Made by a program: the position numbers and the translations under genes
Shown: positions 44,032 through 53,169 of the stretch, piece after piece
Position numbering within the stretch: the first letter of the stretch is position 1
Layout of the letters: each line of letters opens with the position of its first letter
The notes under the pieces: model-generated
What the model was told of the DNA's origin: nothing
The model's input: only the letters and a program-made list of their open reading frames with translations
Databases searched by the model: none
Assembly: GCA_026400355.1 (NCBI GenBank)
Contig: JAPLPE010000013.1
Location: 62,001 to 126,000, forward strand
Source: Rhodobacterales bacterium
Lineage (GTDB): Bacteria; Pseudomonadota; Alphaproteobacteria; Rhodobacterales; Rhodobacteraceae
Length of the DNA: 64,000 nt
Direction of reading: 5' to 3'

Positions 44032-45322
44032 CTTTCTCGAAGGGCTTCCCGACGACGTGATCCAGGGTTTGCCCTACCTGTTCGACTTCTGGGCGCTTGA
44101 CCATCAACTCGCCCCCGAAGGCGACTGGCGCACATGGGTCATCATGGGGGGGCGCGGCGCGGGCAAGACGCGGGCCGGGGCCGAATGGGTCCGGTCGATG
44201 GTCGAAGGGGCCCGGCCCCGCGATCCCGGCCGCGCCCGACGTGTCGCACTGATCGGAGAGACGATCGATCAGGCGCGCGAGGTGATGGTCTTCGGCGAAA
44301 GCGGCATTCTCGCCTGTTCGCCACCCGACCGCCGGCCGGACTGGATCGCCTCGCGGCGCATGCTGGTCTGGCCGAACGGTGCCACGGCGCAGCTTTTCTC
44401 GGCACACGAACCCGAAACGCTGCGCGGCCCGCAATTCGACTGCGCTTGGGCCGACGAACTGGCCAAATGGAAACGCGCCGGGGATACCTGGGACATGCTG
44501 CAATTCGGGCTGCGGCTGGGCGCCCTGCCCCAAGCCTGCGTGACAACTACGCCGCGCAACGTCGGCGTCCTCAAGGACCTGATCGCCCGCGAAGGCACGG
44601 TGATGACCCATGCCCCGACCGAAGCCAATCGTATGCATTTGGCCGACAGTTTCCTGGCCGAGGTGCAGCGCCGCTACGCCGGCACCCGCCTCGGGCGGCA
44701 GGAACTGGACGGCGTCCTCCTCGCCGACCCTGAAGGCGCGCTTTGGACGACCGCGATGATCGAACGGGCGCACCTCGACCGGTTGCCGGTCATGGACCGC
44801 GTTATCGTGGCCGTGGACCCGCCCGTCACCGGGCACAAACGCTCGGACGCCTGCGGGATCATCGTCGCGGGCGCCATGATGCAGGGGCCGCCGCAGGACT
44901 GGCGGGCCTATGTGATCGAAGATTGCACGGTTACGGCAGCCTCCCCCGCAGAATGGGCAAGCGCGGCCGTCCGGGCACTGGAACGCCACGGCGCGGAACG
45001 GCTTGTAGCCGAGGTCAACCAGGGCGGCGATCTCGTCGAAAGCGTTGTGCGTCAGGTCGCCCCGCTGGTCCCCTTCCGGGCCGTGCGGGCCGCGCGGGGC
45101 AAGGCGATCCGGGCGGAGCCGGTGGCTGCCCTCTACGAGCAGGGCCGGGTCCACCATGCCCGGGGCCTCGCTGAACTCGAAGATCAGATGGGGCAGATGA
45201 CCGTTCAGGGCTATCTCGGGACGGGCTCTCCTGACCGCGTAGATGCACTGGTCTGGGCGCTGCACGAGATTCTGATCGTACCCGCCCAAACCTGGCAAAA
45301 GCCTCGCTTCCGGGCCCTGTAA
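43979..45322 (+). CDS. GTA large terminase g2
   Basis: Packaging ATPase/nuclease of 447 residues. Walker A GGRGAGKT at residues 57-64, Walker B acids in DCAWADE (Asp159/Glu160), then a RNase H-like nuclease beginning VIVAVDPPVTGHKRSDACG with a late Asp in VDALVWAL. The C-terminus QTWQKPRFRAL is typical of GTA TerL. I use ATG 43979, where family homology starts (RSGAALLAS). The frame is open upstream to TTG 43901 and ATG 43904, with GGAG near them, so a longer form is possible. It overlaps g1. In RcGTA the next gene is the portal; here the convergent agmatinase-like gene follows. Confidence 0.93.
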   Translation: MRSGAALLASVSVADQTDFLEGLPDDVIQGLPYLFDFWALDHQLAPEGDWRTWVIMGGRGAGKTRAGAEWVRSMVEGARPRDPGRARRVALIGETIDQAREVMVFGESGILACSPPDRRPDWIASRRMLVWPNGATAQLFSAHEPETLRGPQFDCAWADELAKWKRAGDTWDMLQFGLRLGALPQACVTTTPRNVGVLKDLIAREGTVMTHAPTEANRMHLADSFLAEVQRRYAGTRLGRQELDGVLLADPEGALWTTAMIERAHLDRLPVMDRVIVAVDPPVTGHKRSDACGIIVAGAMMQGPPQDWRAYVIEDCTVTAASPAEWASAAVRALERHGAERLVAEVNQGGDLVESVVRQVAPLVPFRAVRAARGKAIRAEPVAALYEQGRVHHARGLAELEDQMGQMTVQGYLGTGSPDRVDALVWALHEILIVPAQTWQKPRFRAL

Positions 45323-45328
45323 ATCATC

Positions 45329-45354
45329 GGTCGGGGGCGGTGACGCCCCTGACC
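45329..45354. terminator. Bidirectional hairpin between g2 and agmatinase-like gene
   Basis: An 11-bp stem (45329-45339, 45344-45354) with loop GTGA and one G-U pair lies 6 bp after the g2 stop. It lies within the 55-bp gap between the convergent genes, which also contains the second inversion junction. There is no T-tract. Confidence 0.5.
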
Positions 45355-45377
45355 GCCAATCTCGCATTGACCCATGA

Positions 45378-46328
45378 TCAGCCTGCAGGCAGGCCCGCCT
45401 GCCCAGAAATGATCCCCAACACAGCCGCGAGAAGTTGCGCCGCCACGATCCCGCCTTGCCCGTCGATATCCTGCTCCGGCATGAACTCAACCATGTCGAA
45501 AGCGGCGATCCGGGCCTTGCGCGCCACCCCTTCGATCAGGTCGAGCACCTGCGCGTAACGCAACCCGCCTGCTGTCCGCGCAATGACCGCAGGCATTTCC
45601 GACGGGTCCATCGCATCGCAGTCAAAGCAGATGACAACATCTGCTCCAACTGGGATCAGATCGATCACCCCTGCTGCCCCATCCCGCGCCACCACGCGCC
45701 CCGGCACGAACTGCACGCCCCAGGCCCGCGCATCTTCGACATCCTGCGGCCGCGCCGATCCGATGCCGCGCTGTCCGACCTGAATGATCCGGCGGACGTG
45801 GGGCATCTCGCTCGCCCGCCGCATCGTGGACGACAGCCCCCAGCGCTCGCCTTCGACCTCCTCGCGCCAGTCGATATGGGCGTCTATCTGCAGAATGGAT
45901 ATCTCGCATCCCCTGCCGCCGAAGGCTTCCAGCATCGGGATCGGCAGAGAATCATCTCCCCCGATCAGCACCGGCACCGCCCCTGCATCCAGCACCCGCG
46001 CCACCGCCCCCCGGATCAGCGCCCGGTTCCCCGGCCCATCGCCCGGCTGCACGGGCAGATCACCCGCATCCACTGGGAGGACACCCGGGAACATGACCCG
46101 CCCCAGATCAAAGTTCATGTGATGCAGGTTCGCCCCATAGACCGCCCCCGCAGCCCGGATCGCCGCCGGTCCGCCAGCACAATAGTCCCCGACTGAAGGA
46201 TAGCCCGTACACCCGTCCGCCCCCATCAGGACGACGCCGCCCCGGACCTCTCCAAGGTCAGGGCAGGTCGGCAACCCCATGAAGGTCTCCCGGCCACTCC
46301 CGCCAAACATCCTGATCAAAGCCGACAT
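45378..46328 (-). CDS. Agmatinase/arginase (ureohydrolase) family protein
   Basis: Binuclear-manganese ureohydrolase fold, 316 residues from ATG 46328 (frame open to 46364). Metal-ligand motifs: DAHIDW (149-154) and CFDCDAMDP (Asp236, Asp238, Asp241). The first motif reads GGDDS (123-127), with Asp126 where most members have the His of GGDHS. Substrates in the family include agmatine, arginine and guanidino compounds; none can be assigned. It lies downstream of the acpP terminator, so it is probably not in the fab operon, and convergent with g2. Confidence 0.85.
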   Translation of the reverse strand: MSALIRMFGGSGRETFMGLPTCPDLGEVRGGVVLMGADGCTGYPSVGDYCAGGPAAIRAAGAVYGANLHHMNFDLGRVMFPGVLPVDAGDLPVQPGDGPGNRALIRGAVARVLDAGAVPVLIGGDDSLPIPMLEAFGGRGCEISILQIDAHIDWREEVEGERWGLSSTMRRASEMPHVRRIIQVGQRGIGSARPQDVEDARAWGVQFVPGRVVARDGAAGVIDLIPVGADVVICFDCDAMDPSEMPAVIARTAGGLRYAQVLDLIEGVARKARIAAFDMVEFMPEQDIDGQGGIVAAQLLAAVLGIISGQAGLPAG

Positions 46329-46383
46329 ACCCGCCCCCCCACTTTCTGCGCCAGGAAAACACATCCCGCGCCCCCCGCAAACG

Positions 46384-46409
46384 AAAACGGCGCCCGCAAG
46401 AGGCGCCGT
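46384..46409 (-). terminator. Rho-independent terminator of acpP
   Basis: On the minus strand ACGGCGCC/GGCGCCGT (46402-46409, 46387-46394) with a 7-nt loop, followed by UUUU (46384-46387). Confidence 0.8.
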
Positions 46410-46435
46410 TCCGTCTGAAAACCTGTCGGAGCGGC

Positions 46436-46669
46436 TTACTGCGCTTCCGAGATGAACTTGACTGCGTCACCAAAGGTCTGGATCGTTTCGGCGGCATCAT
46501 CAGGGATCTCGATACCGAACTCTTCCTCGAAAGCCATCACCAGTTCGACCGTGTCAAGGCTGTCAGCACCAAGGTCATCAATGAACGAGGCGTTCTCGGT
46601 CACCTTGTCATCTTCCACCCCAAGGTGTTCCACAACGATCTTGCGCACGCGGTCTGCGACGTCGCTCAT
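46436..46669 (-). CDS. acpP: Acyl carrier protein
   Basis: Acidic carrier of 77 residues that bears growing acyl chains on 4'-phosphopantetheine. The attachment Ser is in [20 protein letters not shown] (Ser in DSL), and the protein ends [20 protein letters not shown]. Followed by a strong terminator. Upstream on the same strand are fabG (gap 196 bp) and fabD. Confidence 0.98.
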   Translation of the reverse strand: MSDVADRVRKIVVEHLGVEDDKVTENASFIDDLGADSLDTVELVMAFEEEFGIEIPDDAAETIQTFGDAVKFISEAQ

Positions 46670-46865
46670 GTCCTGTCCTCACGTCTTTCCGGGCTATATG
46701 CCCACTTATCTCGCATGCCCCAAAGGGCGGCTCAACTGCCCTGTCAACAGGACAAACCGTCCGTTGCCCGAAAGCAACCCGCGGCAAATCTGCAGGCGCT
46801 CATATCAGAGTTTATGACCAAGGCAAACGGTTTCCCAATCCGAAAGACGGACCGGGGCCGGCATC

Positions 46866-47603
46866 TTAGATCATCGCCATCCCGCCATTCACGTGGATCG
46901 TGGCCCCAGTGACATATCCCGCCTCGGGCGAGGCGAGATAGAGCACCGCCGCAGCGATCTCTTCCGGCTCGCCCATGCGGCCCGCCGGAACCTGCGTCAG
47001 GATGCCCGCCTTCTGCGCGTCGTTCAGCTTGTCCGTCATCGCCGTCGTGACGAACCCCGGCGCCACACAGTTCACGGTGATCCCGCGTGAAGCGACCTCA
47101 TAGGCGATGGATTTCGACATCCCAACCATCCCGGCCTTGCTCGCGGCATAATTTGCCTGCCCCGGATTGCCCGTCGTGCCGACAATGGAAGAGATATTGA
47201 TGATCCGCCCCCAGCGCGCCTTCATCATCCCCCGGACCACACCTTTGCACAGGCGCATAGTCGACGTCAGGTTCACTTCGATCACGCTGGCCCAGTCCTC
47301 GTCCGACATGCGCATGAAGAGGTTGTCCTTTGTGATCCCCGCGTTGTTCACAAGGATATCGACCGACCCCATCGCCTCTGCGGCCTGCTTGGGCAGCGCG
47401 TTCACGGCCTCTGCATCCGACAGGTTGCAGGGCAGCACATGCACCCGGTCGCCCAGTTCTGCCGCCAGCGCCTGCAAGGGCTCGACGCGCGTCCCCGACA
47501 GGGCCACCGTCGCGCCTGCACCGTGCAGCGCCCTGGCAATCGCGCCCCCGATCCCACCCGAAGCGCCAGTGATCAGCGCCGTCTTTCCCGTCAGATCAAA
47601 CAT
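46866..47603 (-). CDS. fabG: 3-oxoacyl-ACP reductase
   Basis: NADPH-dependent reductase of 245 residues in the fatty acid elongation cycle. The Rossmann motif is TGASGGIGGAIA, NNAGITKDNLFMRM is characteristic of FabG, the catalytic Ser is in ISSIVG, and Tyr/Lys are in NYAASKAGM. The C-terminal GYVTGATIHVNGGMAM is also typical. It lies between fabD and acpP, all on the minus strand. This is the housekeeping FabG, unlike the SDR at 2358. Confidence 0.97.
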   Translation of the reverse strand: MFDLTGKTALITGASGGIGGAIARALHGAGATVALSGTRVEPLQALAAELGDRVHVLPCNLSDAEAVNALPKQAAEAMGSVDILVNNAGITKDNLFMRMSDEDWASVIEVNLTSTMRLCKGVVRGMMKARWGRIINISSIVGTTGNPGQANYAASKAGMVGMSKSIAYEVASRGITVNCVAPGFVTTAMTDKLNDAQKAGILTQVPAGRMGEPEEIAAAVLYLASPEAGYVTGATIHVNGGMAMI

Positions 47604-47613
47604 GCCTTCGGTC

Positions 47614-47675
47614 CTTCATCTGGTTCCAAATATCCCGTGGGGCCCTGCCGCAGGCAGAGCGGGGGCAGCGCCCCC
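47614..47675. repeat. Intergenic repeat, family 1 (copy C)
   Basis: CTTCATC at 47614 and AAATATCCCG at 47628 are followed by GGGGGC-AGC-GCCCCC (47661-47675). It fills the 72-bp gap between fabD and fabG and can form a hairpin in the fabD-fabG message. Confidence 0.6.
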
Positions 47676-48614
47676 TCAGCGGCCAACCGCAGTGGCAGCC
47701 GCCACAGCCCCATCCGGCGTCTCCACGTTCAGCGTCGTGATCTCCTTTGCAATCCGCCGGATCATACCACACAGTGCCTTGCCCGAGCCTATCTCCCAGA
47801 ACTCGGTCACGCCCGCGCCCGCCATCCACAGCACGGATTCGCGCCACCGCACCGAACCCGTCACCTGCTCCACGAGCAAAGCCTTGATGACCGCCGGATC
47901 GCTCACCGCCTCGGCCCGCACGTTGCTCACCAGCGGGACAACCGGCGCCTGCATGTCCACGCTTGCCAACGCATCAGCCATCACGGCAGCCGCCGGTGCC
48001 ATTAGGCTTGAATGGAAAGGCGCACTCACCGGCAGCAACAGGGTACGCTTCGCCCCCCGCACCTTGGCAATCTCCAGCGACCGCTCGACAGCCGCTTTGT
48101 GGCCGGACACAACCACCTGTATAGGATCATTGTCATTCGCCGCGTCACAGACTTCACCCTGTGCTGCCTCGGCCGCAACCTCGCGCGCTACGGCCAGATC
48201 CAGCCCCAGCAACGCGGCCATCGCGCCGACCCCAACTGGCACCGCTGCCTGCATCGCATCGCCCCGGATGCGCAGCAGCCGTGCCGTATCCGCGACGGTC
48301 AGCGCCCCAGCTGCACAAAGAGCTGTGTATTCCCCCAGCGAATGCCCCGCGACAAAAGCCGTATCGCGCATCGAAACGCCCTCGGCCTCCAGCGCCCGCA
48401 GCGCGGCAATCGACGTCGCCATCAGTGCGGGCTGGGCATTGCTTGTCAGCGTCAACGCCTCAAGGTCGTCGCCCCAGATGACGCTCGACAGGTTCTGCCC
48501 CAGCGCCGCATCAACTTCGCCAAAAACAGCCCTCGCTGCCGGATAGGCTTCGGCCAGCGCCTTGCCCATGCCAAGAACCTGCGCCCCCTGCCCCGGAAAC
48601 ACGAATGCCCGCAT
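47676..48614 (-). CDS. fabD: Malonyl-CoA:ACP transacylase
   Basis: Loads malonyl groups on ACP; 312 residues. FVFPGQGAQ at the N-terminus, nucleophile Ser in FVAGHSLGEYTALCAAG (about residue 92), His in LPVSAPFHSSLM and the C-terminal EIGSGKALCGMIRRI. The start is ATG 48614 because GGGGAGG lies 7 nt upstream; the frame extends to 48656 without a ribosome site. It is the first gene of fabD-fabG-acpP. Confidence 0.97.
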   Translation of the reverse strand: MRAFVFPGQGAQVLGMGKALAEAYPAARAVFGEVDAALGQNLSSVIWGDDLEALTLTSNAQPALMATSIAALRALEAEGVSMRDTAFVAGHSLGEYTALCAAGALTVADTARLLRIRGDAMQAAVPVGVGAMAALLGLDLAVAREVAAEAAQGEVCDAANDNDPIQVVVSGHKAAVERSLEIAKVRGAKRTLLLPVSAPFHSSLMAPAAAVMADALASVDMQAPVVPLVSNVRAEAVSDPAVIKALLVEQVTGSVRWRESVLWMAGAGVTEFWEIGSGKALCGMIRRIAKEITTLNVETPDGAVAAATAVGR

Positions 48615-48785
48615 CTTGATCCTCCCCAAAGTGCCCCCTGCTCTATCCTGTCGCACCGGCCATCACAAGAATCCGCCGCGCAAAAGGAAAAGGCCGCCCG
48701 AAAGCCCCCTCCATCCAGCATCAGGAGCAGAAGCCTCTCAGGCCGAGGAGGAAATGAGACCCCGCCGCGCGACTGTCAGCAGGGG

Positions 48786-49323
48786 CTAATGTTTGTCCCT
48801 AACCATCAGATCGCGGCCCAGCCGGTCCCGCAGACCTTGCAAAATGTGGCCTCCGGCTCGCACGCGACCCGCAGCACCTGCGCCGTATTCCGAAACCGCA
48901 GGACAAGCTGCACCTGCCCGTTGTGCCGCGCCTCACCGCTCTCCAAAAACCGCCGCCAATCGAATCAAATCCATGAACCCAGAGGATCGTCATCCGCCCC
49001 GCACGGTTGCGCAGCACTTCGCGCACCTCGCCACGCGCCGTATCGATCTGCACCTTGACCAGCGCCCCCCGGCCTGAAGATGACAGCAACGGCAGAAACA
49101 CCCCCGCCAGCAGGATCGCCGCGCCCATATTGACGCCGATCCTTTCGGTCGCCGGCCTATTGCCCGCCAGCGCCCACATGCCAAGAGCATAAATCGCGAA
49201 CCGCACGCCCATCACCCAACTGGCCGCCTGCGACAGGGTCAACCAAAAGGGAATCCGCTCGGTGCTCTGGATGATATAACGCCGGTAGTTCTCTTCCACT
49301 TCGAACGGCCGCACCGCTCCCAC
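48786..49323 (-). pseudogene. Frameshifted conserved membrane protein
   Basis: It starts at ATG 49323 (MGAVRPFEVEENYRRYIIQ), with two membrane helices (about residues 30-50 and 64-80) and an intact stretch to GFDSIGG. Continuation in a second frame gives FLESGEARHNGQVQLVLRF and NTAQVLRVA. A third frame gives LQGLRDRLGRDLMVRDKH to a stop at 48786. Together these read as one protein of about 175 residues, so two frameshifts have broken it. In its own frame the C-terminus is Arg-rich nonsense. No function known. Confidence 0.6.
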
Positions 49324-49684
49324 CCGCTGGTCCAGAGCGATAACGTCACGAAACTCATTCTAATTGGGAACTGCGATTATCTTGGCGTCCACCAATGGTT
49401 GTGATGAAGCAATGGTGGCAGAACAAAGACGGCGGGAAATCGGCGTACAAACTTCAGGTCCGTGAAATGTTAAGGTCTTGTTAACCCTGATCTCCTCAAT
49501 TCTCCGCCATCGGGCCTGAATCCGGGTCAAGACCCCCCGAGCGGCCTTGCACCGAAGCGCCACATCTGTATAAGACCTCATCCTTCCGCGAATTGTCATG
49601 AACCGCGCAGTCTCTCGTGGGTGGGGTGCGGAAGGTCATCGCCCCTCCCTATGAAATGCGCCTGGAATAAGAACTGGAGTCTGC
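49324..49684 (+). promoter_or_regulatory. Upstream region of the rpsF operon
   Basis: 361 bp without a convincing gene. A promoter candidate, TTGCAC (49547-49552), 16 bp, TATAAG (49569-49574), lies about 110 bp before rpsF. Short inverted repeats occur at about 49391-49415 (CCACCA/TGGTGG) and 49471-49487 (GTTAA/TTAAC). The long leader could hold ribosomal autoregulation, which I cannot show. Confidence 0.5.
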
Positions 49685-50137
49685 ATGCCGCTTTACGAGC
49701 ATGTGTTCATTGCGCGTCAGGACCTTTCCAACACGCAAGCCGAAAGCCTCATTGAACATTTCTCGACCGTCCTCGCCGACAACGGCGGCAAGGTCCTCGA
49801 GAATGAATACTGGGGCGTCAAGACGATGGCCTACAAGATCAACAAGAACCGCAAGGGGCACTATGCCTTGCTGCGCACCGACGCGCCCGCGCCGGCCGTG
49901 CAAGAAATGGAACGCCTGATGCGTCTTCATGATGACGTGATGCGCGTCCTGACCATCAAGGTCGACGCCCACGAAGAAGGCCCCTCCGTCCAGATGCAGA
50001 AACGTGACGAACGTTCTGATCGTGGCGACCGCCCCGACCGTGGTGACCGCATGGATCGCGGCCCGCGTGAAGACCGCGGCCCCCGCCCGGACCGCGATGA
50101 CCGCGGCCCGCGTGAAGACCGTCCCCGTCGCTTCTGA
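49685..50137 (+). CDS. rpsF: 30S ribosomal protein S6
   Basis: S6 of 150 residues. The standard ribosomal fold occupies about residues 1-100 ([39 protein letters not shown]). A 45-residue tail made almost entirely of Arg, Asp, Gly and Pro follows, in repeats such as [19 protein letters not shown]. Such extensions are common in alphaproteobacterial S6. First gene of rpsF-rpsR-rplI. Confidence 0.97.
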   Translation: MPLYEHVFIARQDLSNTQAESLIEHFSTVLADNGGKVLENEYWGVKTMAYKINKNRKGHYALLRTDAPAPAVQEMERLMRLHDDVMRVLTIKVDAHEEGPSVQMQKRDERSDRGDRPDRGDRMDRGPREDRGPRPDRDDRGPREDRPRRF

Positions 50138-50157
50138 TCAGGAAAGGACCATAAACC

Positions 50158-50385
50158 ATGGCAACAAAACCGTTTTTCCGCCGCCGCAAGTCCGATCCGT
50201 TCGAGGGTGAAGGCGCCCCCGTCATCGACTACAAGGACACCCGGCTTCTGCAGCGTTACATCTCTGAACGCGGCAAGATCGTCCCCTCGCGCATCACCGC
50301 CGTGGGTGCCAAGAACCAGCGCGCCCTCGCCCAGGCGATCAAGCGTGCCCGGTTCCTCGCCCTGCTGCCCTACGCCGTGAAGTAA
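50158..50385 (+). CDS. rpsR: 30S ribosomal protein S18
   Basis: S18 of 75 residues: [18 protein letters not shown], then [20 protein letters not shown] and the C-terminal [20 protein letters not shown]. It binds next to S6 in the small subunit. It lies 20 bp after rpsF with GGAAAGG as ribosome site and 12 bp before rplI. Confidence 0.98.
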   Translation: MATKPFFRRRKSDPFEGEGAPVIDYKDTRLLQRYISERGKIVPSRITAVGAKNQRALAQAIKRARFLALLPYAVK

Positions 50386-50397
50386 GGAGCAACAGAC

Positions 50398-50973
50398 ATG
50401 CAAGTTATCCTTCTGGAACGCGTGGCCAAGCTTGGCCAGATGGGCGAAGTGGTCAAGGTCAAGGACGGCTACGCCCGCAACTTCCTTCTGCCGCAAGGCA
50501 AGGCCATGCGCGCGAACGCTTCCAACATTGCCCGCTTCGAAACCGAAAAGGCACAGCTCGAAGCCCGCAACCTTGAAACCAAAGGCGAAGCCACGAAGCT
50601 TTCTGAAAAGCTCGACGGCCAGACCTTCGTCGTGATCCGCTCCGCCTCTGACGGCGGCGCGCTCTACGGCTCCGTCACCACCCGTGACGCCGCCGATGCC
50701 GCGACGCTCGCCGGATTCTCGCTCGACAAGCGACAGGTGATTCTGAACGCCCCGATCAAGGAACTGGGTATACACACCGTGACCGTGCGTCTCCACCCCG
50801 AAGTGGACTGCTCGATCCGCATCAACGTGGCCCGCTCACCCGAAGAAGCCGAACTCCAGGCCTCGGGCAAGTCGATTCAGGAACTCGCTGCCGAAGCCGA
50901 AGCCGCCGCAGATTTCGAAATCGCGGAACTCTTCGACGAAATGGGCGCAGCTCAGGACGGCGAAGACCTCTAA
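50398..50973 (+). CDS. rplI: 50S ribosomal protein L9
   Basis: L9 of 191 residues: N-terminal domain ([30 protein letters not shown], residues 3-32), long connecting helix, C-terminal rRNA-binding domain ([13 protein letters not shown] to VRLHPEV). An acidic C-terminal extension of about 40 residues follows, as in other Rhodobacterales. It ends the operon; a strong hairpin follows. Confidence 0.98.
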   Translation: MQVILLERVAKLGQMGEVVKVKDGYARNFLLPQGKAMRANASNIARFETEKAQLEARNLETKGEATKLSEKLDGQTFVVIRSASDGGALYGSVTTRDAADAATLAGFSLDKRQVILNAPIKELGIHTVTVRLHPEVDCSIRINVARSPEEAELQASGKSIQELAAEAEAAADFEIAELFDEMGAAQDGEDL

Positions 50974-50997
50974 GGCTCAACCCTTGCAAAGAATCAA

Positions 50998-51033
50998 AGG
51001 CCGCACCCGCAAGGGCGCGGCCTACTTCTTTGT
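50998..51033 (+). terminator. Terminator of rpsF-rpsR-rplI
   Basis: AGGCCGC (50998-51004) pairs with GCGGCCT (51017-51023). The inner CCC/GGG pairs close a GCAA tetraloop. ACTTCTTTGT follows. Confidence 0.75.
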
Positions 51034-51120
51034 ATCCATGAAAGCACAGTAACTGCACACGATCCTTCGCCATCATCCTGCATCCTCGACCAGCTAGACA
51101 AAGCGCCAGGACCCCACCTT

Positions 51121-51780
51121 ATGCACCTCGGCTATCTCGTCGCCGAATTTCCCGGCCAGACCCACGCCTTCTTCTGGCGCGAGACGCAGGCGCTTTCGGA
51201 ACAAGGCTTCCCCATCCACTGCCTGTCCAACCGCAAGGGCCCTCTGGCCCGCCCTCAACAAACCCCTTCGCGGCCAAGGCCGCGGTCCGCACGACATATC
51301 TCGGCTCACCCGACCTCCTCCGCGTCATGGGCTACCTCCTGGCACACCCAGCCAGCCTAGCCGCCGCAACCCCAGCGACTTCGCCTGCCTGCCCGACACG
51401 CCGCCCTTCTAGACGCTTGCCACTCATTTCTCTGATCGCCCCGGCGGCCCAGCTTGTCCTGACCACCCACAAAAAAGGCATCACCCATGTCCACACCAAC
51501 TCCGGCCTTGGCGAAGCCGCCGCTGTCGCCGTGATGGAGGCAATGGCCTGTGGTCTGGCCGTCAACTGCTACCGCATCGGCGGCACAGCGGCGATGATCG
51601 GGGATGGCAAGGACGCGCTACGCGTCCCGCAGCACGACGTGCCCGCCATCACGAGACGGCCAGAGCCACTGGCCAGCGACCCTGCCCTGCGCCAACGCAA
51701 AGTGCATGCTGCCCGCGAAACCGCGCTGGTCAAGTTACACGACTGCGCCAAGGCCCGAAACCTGGGACAAGCAATCCGCG
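51121..51780 (+). pseudogene. Glycosyltransferase (GT4-like) remnant
   Basis: The first ~40 codons from ATG 51121 read HLGYLVAEFPGQTHAFFWRE and then HCLSNRKGP, the start of a family-4 glycosyltransferase. A second frame from about 51327 gives HVHTNSGLGEAAAVAVMEAMACGLAVNCY and GGTAAMIGDGKDALRVP, the C-terminal nucleotide-sugar-binding part. A middle section of some 200 residues is missing and the frames do not join. It lies between rplI and the convergent tig. Confidence 0.65.
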
Positions 51781-51813
51781 ACGCCCAAAAGCAAGACGCC
51801 CCGAAGGACCGCC

Positions 51814-53145
51814 CTATTCTTCTTCGAGCGCCTCGACGGCCTTCTGAAGGTCTTCCTTCGTCGCCGTCGTTTCGGTCACATTGGCCAGACCAAAGACATG
51901 ATCGATCACCTTGTCCTCAAAGATCGGCGCCTGAATCTGCTGACGCATCTGGGGGTTCTGCTGCACGAAGTCAAAGAACTGACGTTCCTGACCGCGATAC
52001 TGCCTCGCCTGCTGCAACACAGCCTGCGTCAGTTCCGCATCCGTCACCTTGACCTCGGCCTTCTGACCGATATCGGCCAGCAGCAGACCCAGCTTCACAC
52101 GACGCACGGCCAGCCTCTTGTGCTCGTCCGTGGTCTCGACGGCACCGTGATTGTGGTCATGCACATCCGGGTTTTCCTCGTGCCACAACTGGTGCGCAAT
52201 CTGCCCGGCTTCGGCATTCACAAGGCTCGGCGGCAGGTCGAAATCGATCATCTTGTCCAGCGCATCCAGAAGCGCCCGCTTGGCCACGGCGCGCGACGCG
52301 CCCGAGTATTCCACTTCCAGACGCTCGGTGATCTGCGCCTTCAGCCCGGCCAGATCCTCGGCACCGAACTGCTTGGCAAGTTCGTCATTTACTTCGGCGG
52401 GCTTCGGTTCCGAGACCGTCTTGACGGTGCAGGTAAAGACCGCAGCCTTGCCCGCGAGATTTGCCGCCTGATAGTCTTTGGGGAAGGTCACATCAATATC
52501 CTTCACCTCGCCGGACTTTACGCCGACCAGACCGGCCTCAAAGCCGGGAATGAAGGAATTGGAGCCGAGCACAAGCGGATAATCTTCGGCCGTGCCGCCA
52601 TCAAAGGCCTCGCCATCAACCTTGCCCACGAAGTCGATCACAACCTTATCGCCGTCCTTGGCCTTGGAACCCTTTTTGCGGTCCTCAAAGTTCTTGGCGG
52701 TATCCGCCAGGTTCTTGAGCGCCTCATCGACAGCGGCGTCATCGGCCTTCACGACCAGACGGGTCAGACTGACGGCAGAAAGATCAACAGCAGGCACTTC
52801 CGGCAGCTTCTCATAGGTGATCGAAACTTCGACGTCGTCGCCCTCTTTCCAGCCTTCGTTGGTCATCTTGACCTCGGGCTGCATCGCGGGCCGGTCGCCG
52901 GTCGACTCCATATGGCTCGACAGCGCGGTATCGATGCTCTCCTGCATCGCTTCGCCCAGAATCCGCGGTCCAAACTGTTTCTTGAGCAGCGCCATCGGCA
53001 CCTTGCCCTTGCGGAAGCCCTTCATCGCCACTTCAGGCTGTGCCTCGAGAAGCTTGGCTTTCACCTTGGCATCCAACTCTGCTGCCGTCAAAGTGATGGC
53101 ATAGCCGCGCTTCAGTCCTTCGTTCAGGGTCTCAGTGACCTGCAT
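51814..53145 (-). CDS. tig: Trigger factor
   Basis: Ribosome-bound chaperone with peptidylprolyl isomerase activity, 443 residues. The N-terminal ribosome-binding signature is seen as [19 protein letters not shown]. The FKBP domain lies at about 150-240 ([20 protein letters not shown]). The C-terminal helical chaperone arms follow ([21 protein letters not shown]). The start is ATG 53145 ([14 protein letters not shown]) with GAAGGA upstream. The longer frame to 53199 runs into the tRNA region. It is immediately downstream of tRNA-Leu on the same strand. Confidence 0.96.
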   Translation of the reverse strand: MQVTETLNEGLKRGYAITLTAAELDAKVKAKLLEAQPEVAMKGFRKGKVPMALLKKQFGPRILGEAMQESIDTALSSHMESTGDRPAMQPEVKMTNEGWKEGDDVEVSITYEKLPEVPAVDLSAVSLTRLVVKADDAAVDEALKNLADTAKNFEDRKKGSKAKDGDKVVIDFVGKVDGEAFDGGTAEDYPLVLGSNSFIPGFEAGLVGVKSGEVKDIDVTFPKDYQAANLAGKAAVFTCTVKTVSEPKPAEVNDELAKQFGAEDLAGLKAQITERLEVEYSGASRAVAKRALLDALDKMIDFDLPPSLVNAEAGQIAHQLWHEENPDVHDHNHGAVETTDEHKRLAVRRVKLGLLLADIGQKAEVKVTDAELTQAVLQQARQYRGQERQFFDFVQQNPQMRQQIQAPIFEDKVIDHVFGLANVTETTATKEDLQKAVEALEEE

Positions 53146-53169
53146 GTCCGTCCTTCTTTCCTGTCTCAC

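Noticed and set aside
49360-49599. 79-codon minus-strand open frame upstream of rpsF
   Set aside because: No ribosome site, no recognisable domain, and it lies over the presumed rpsF promoter.
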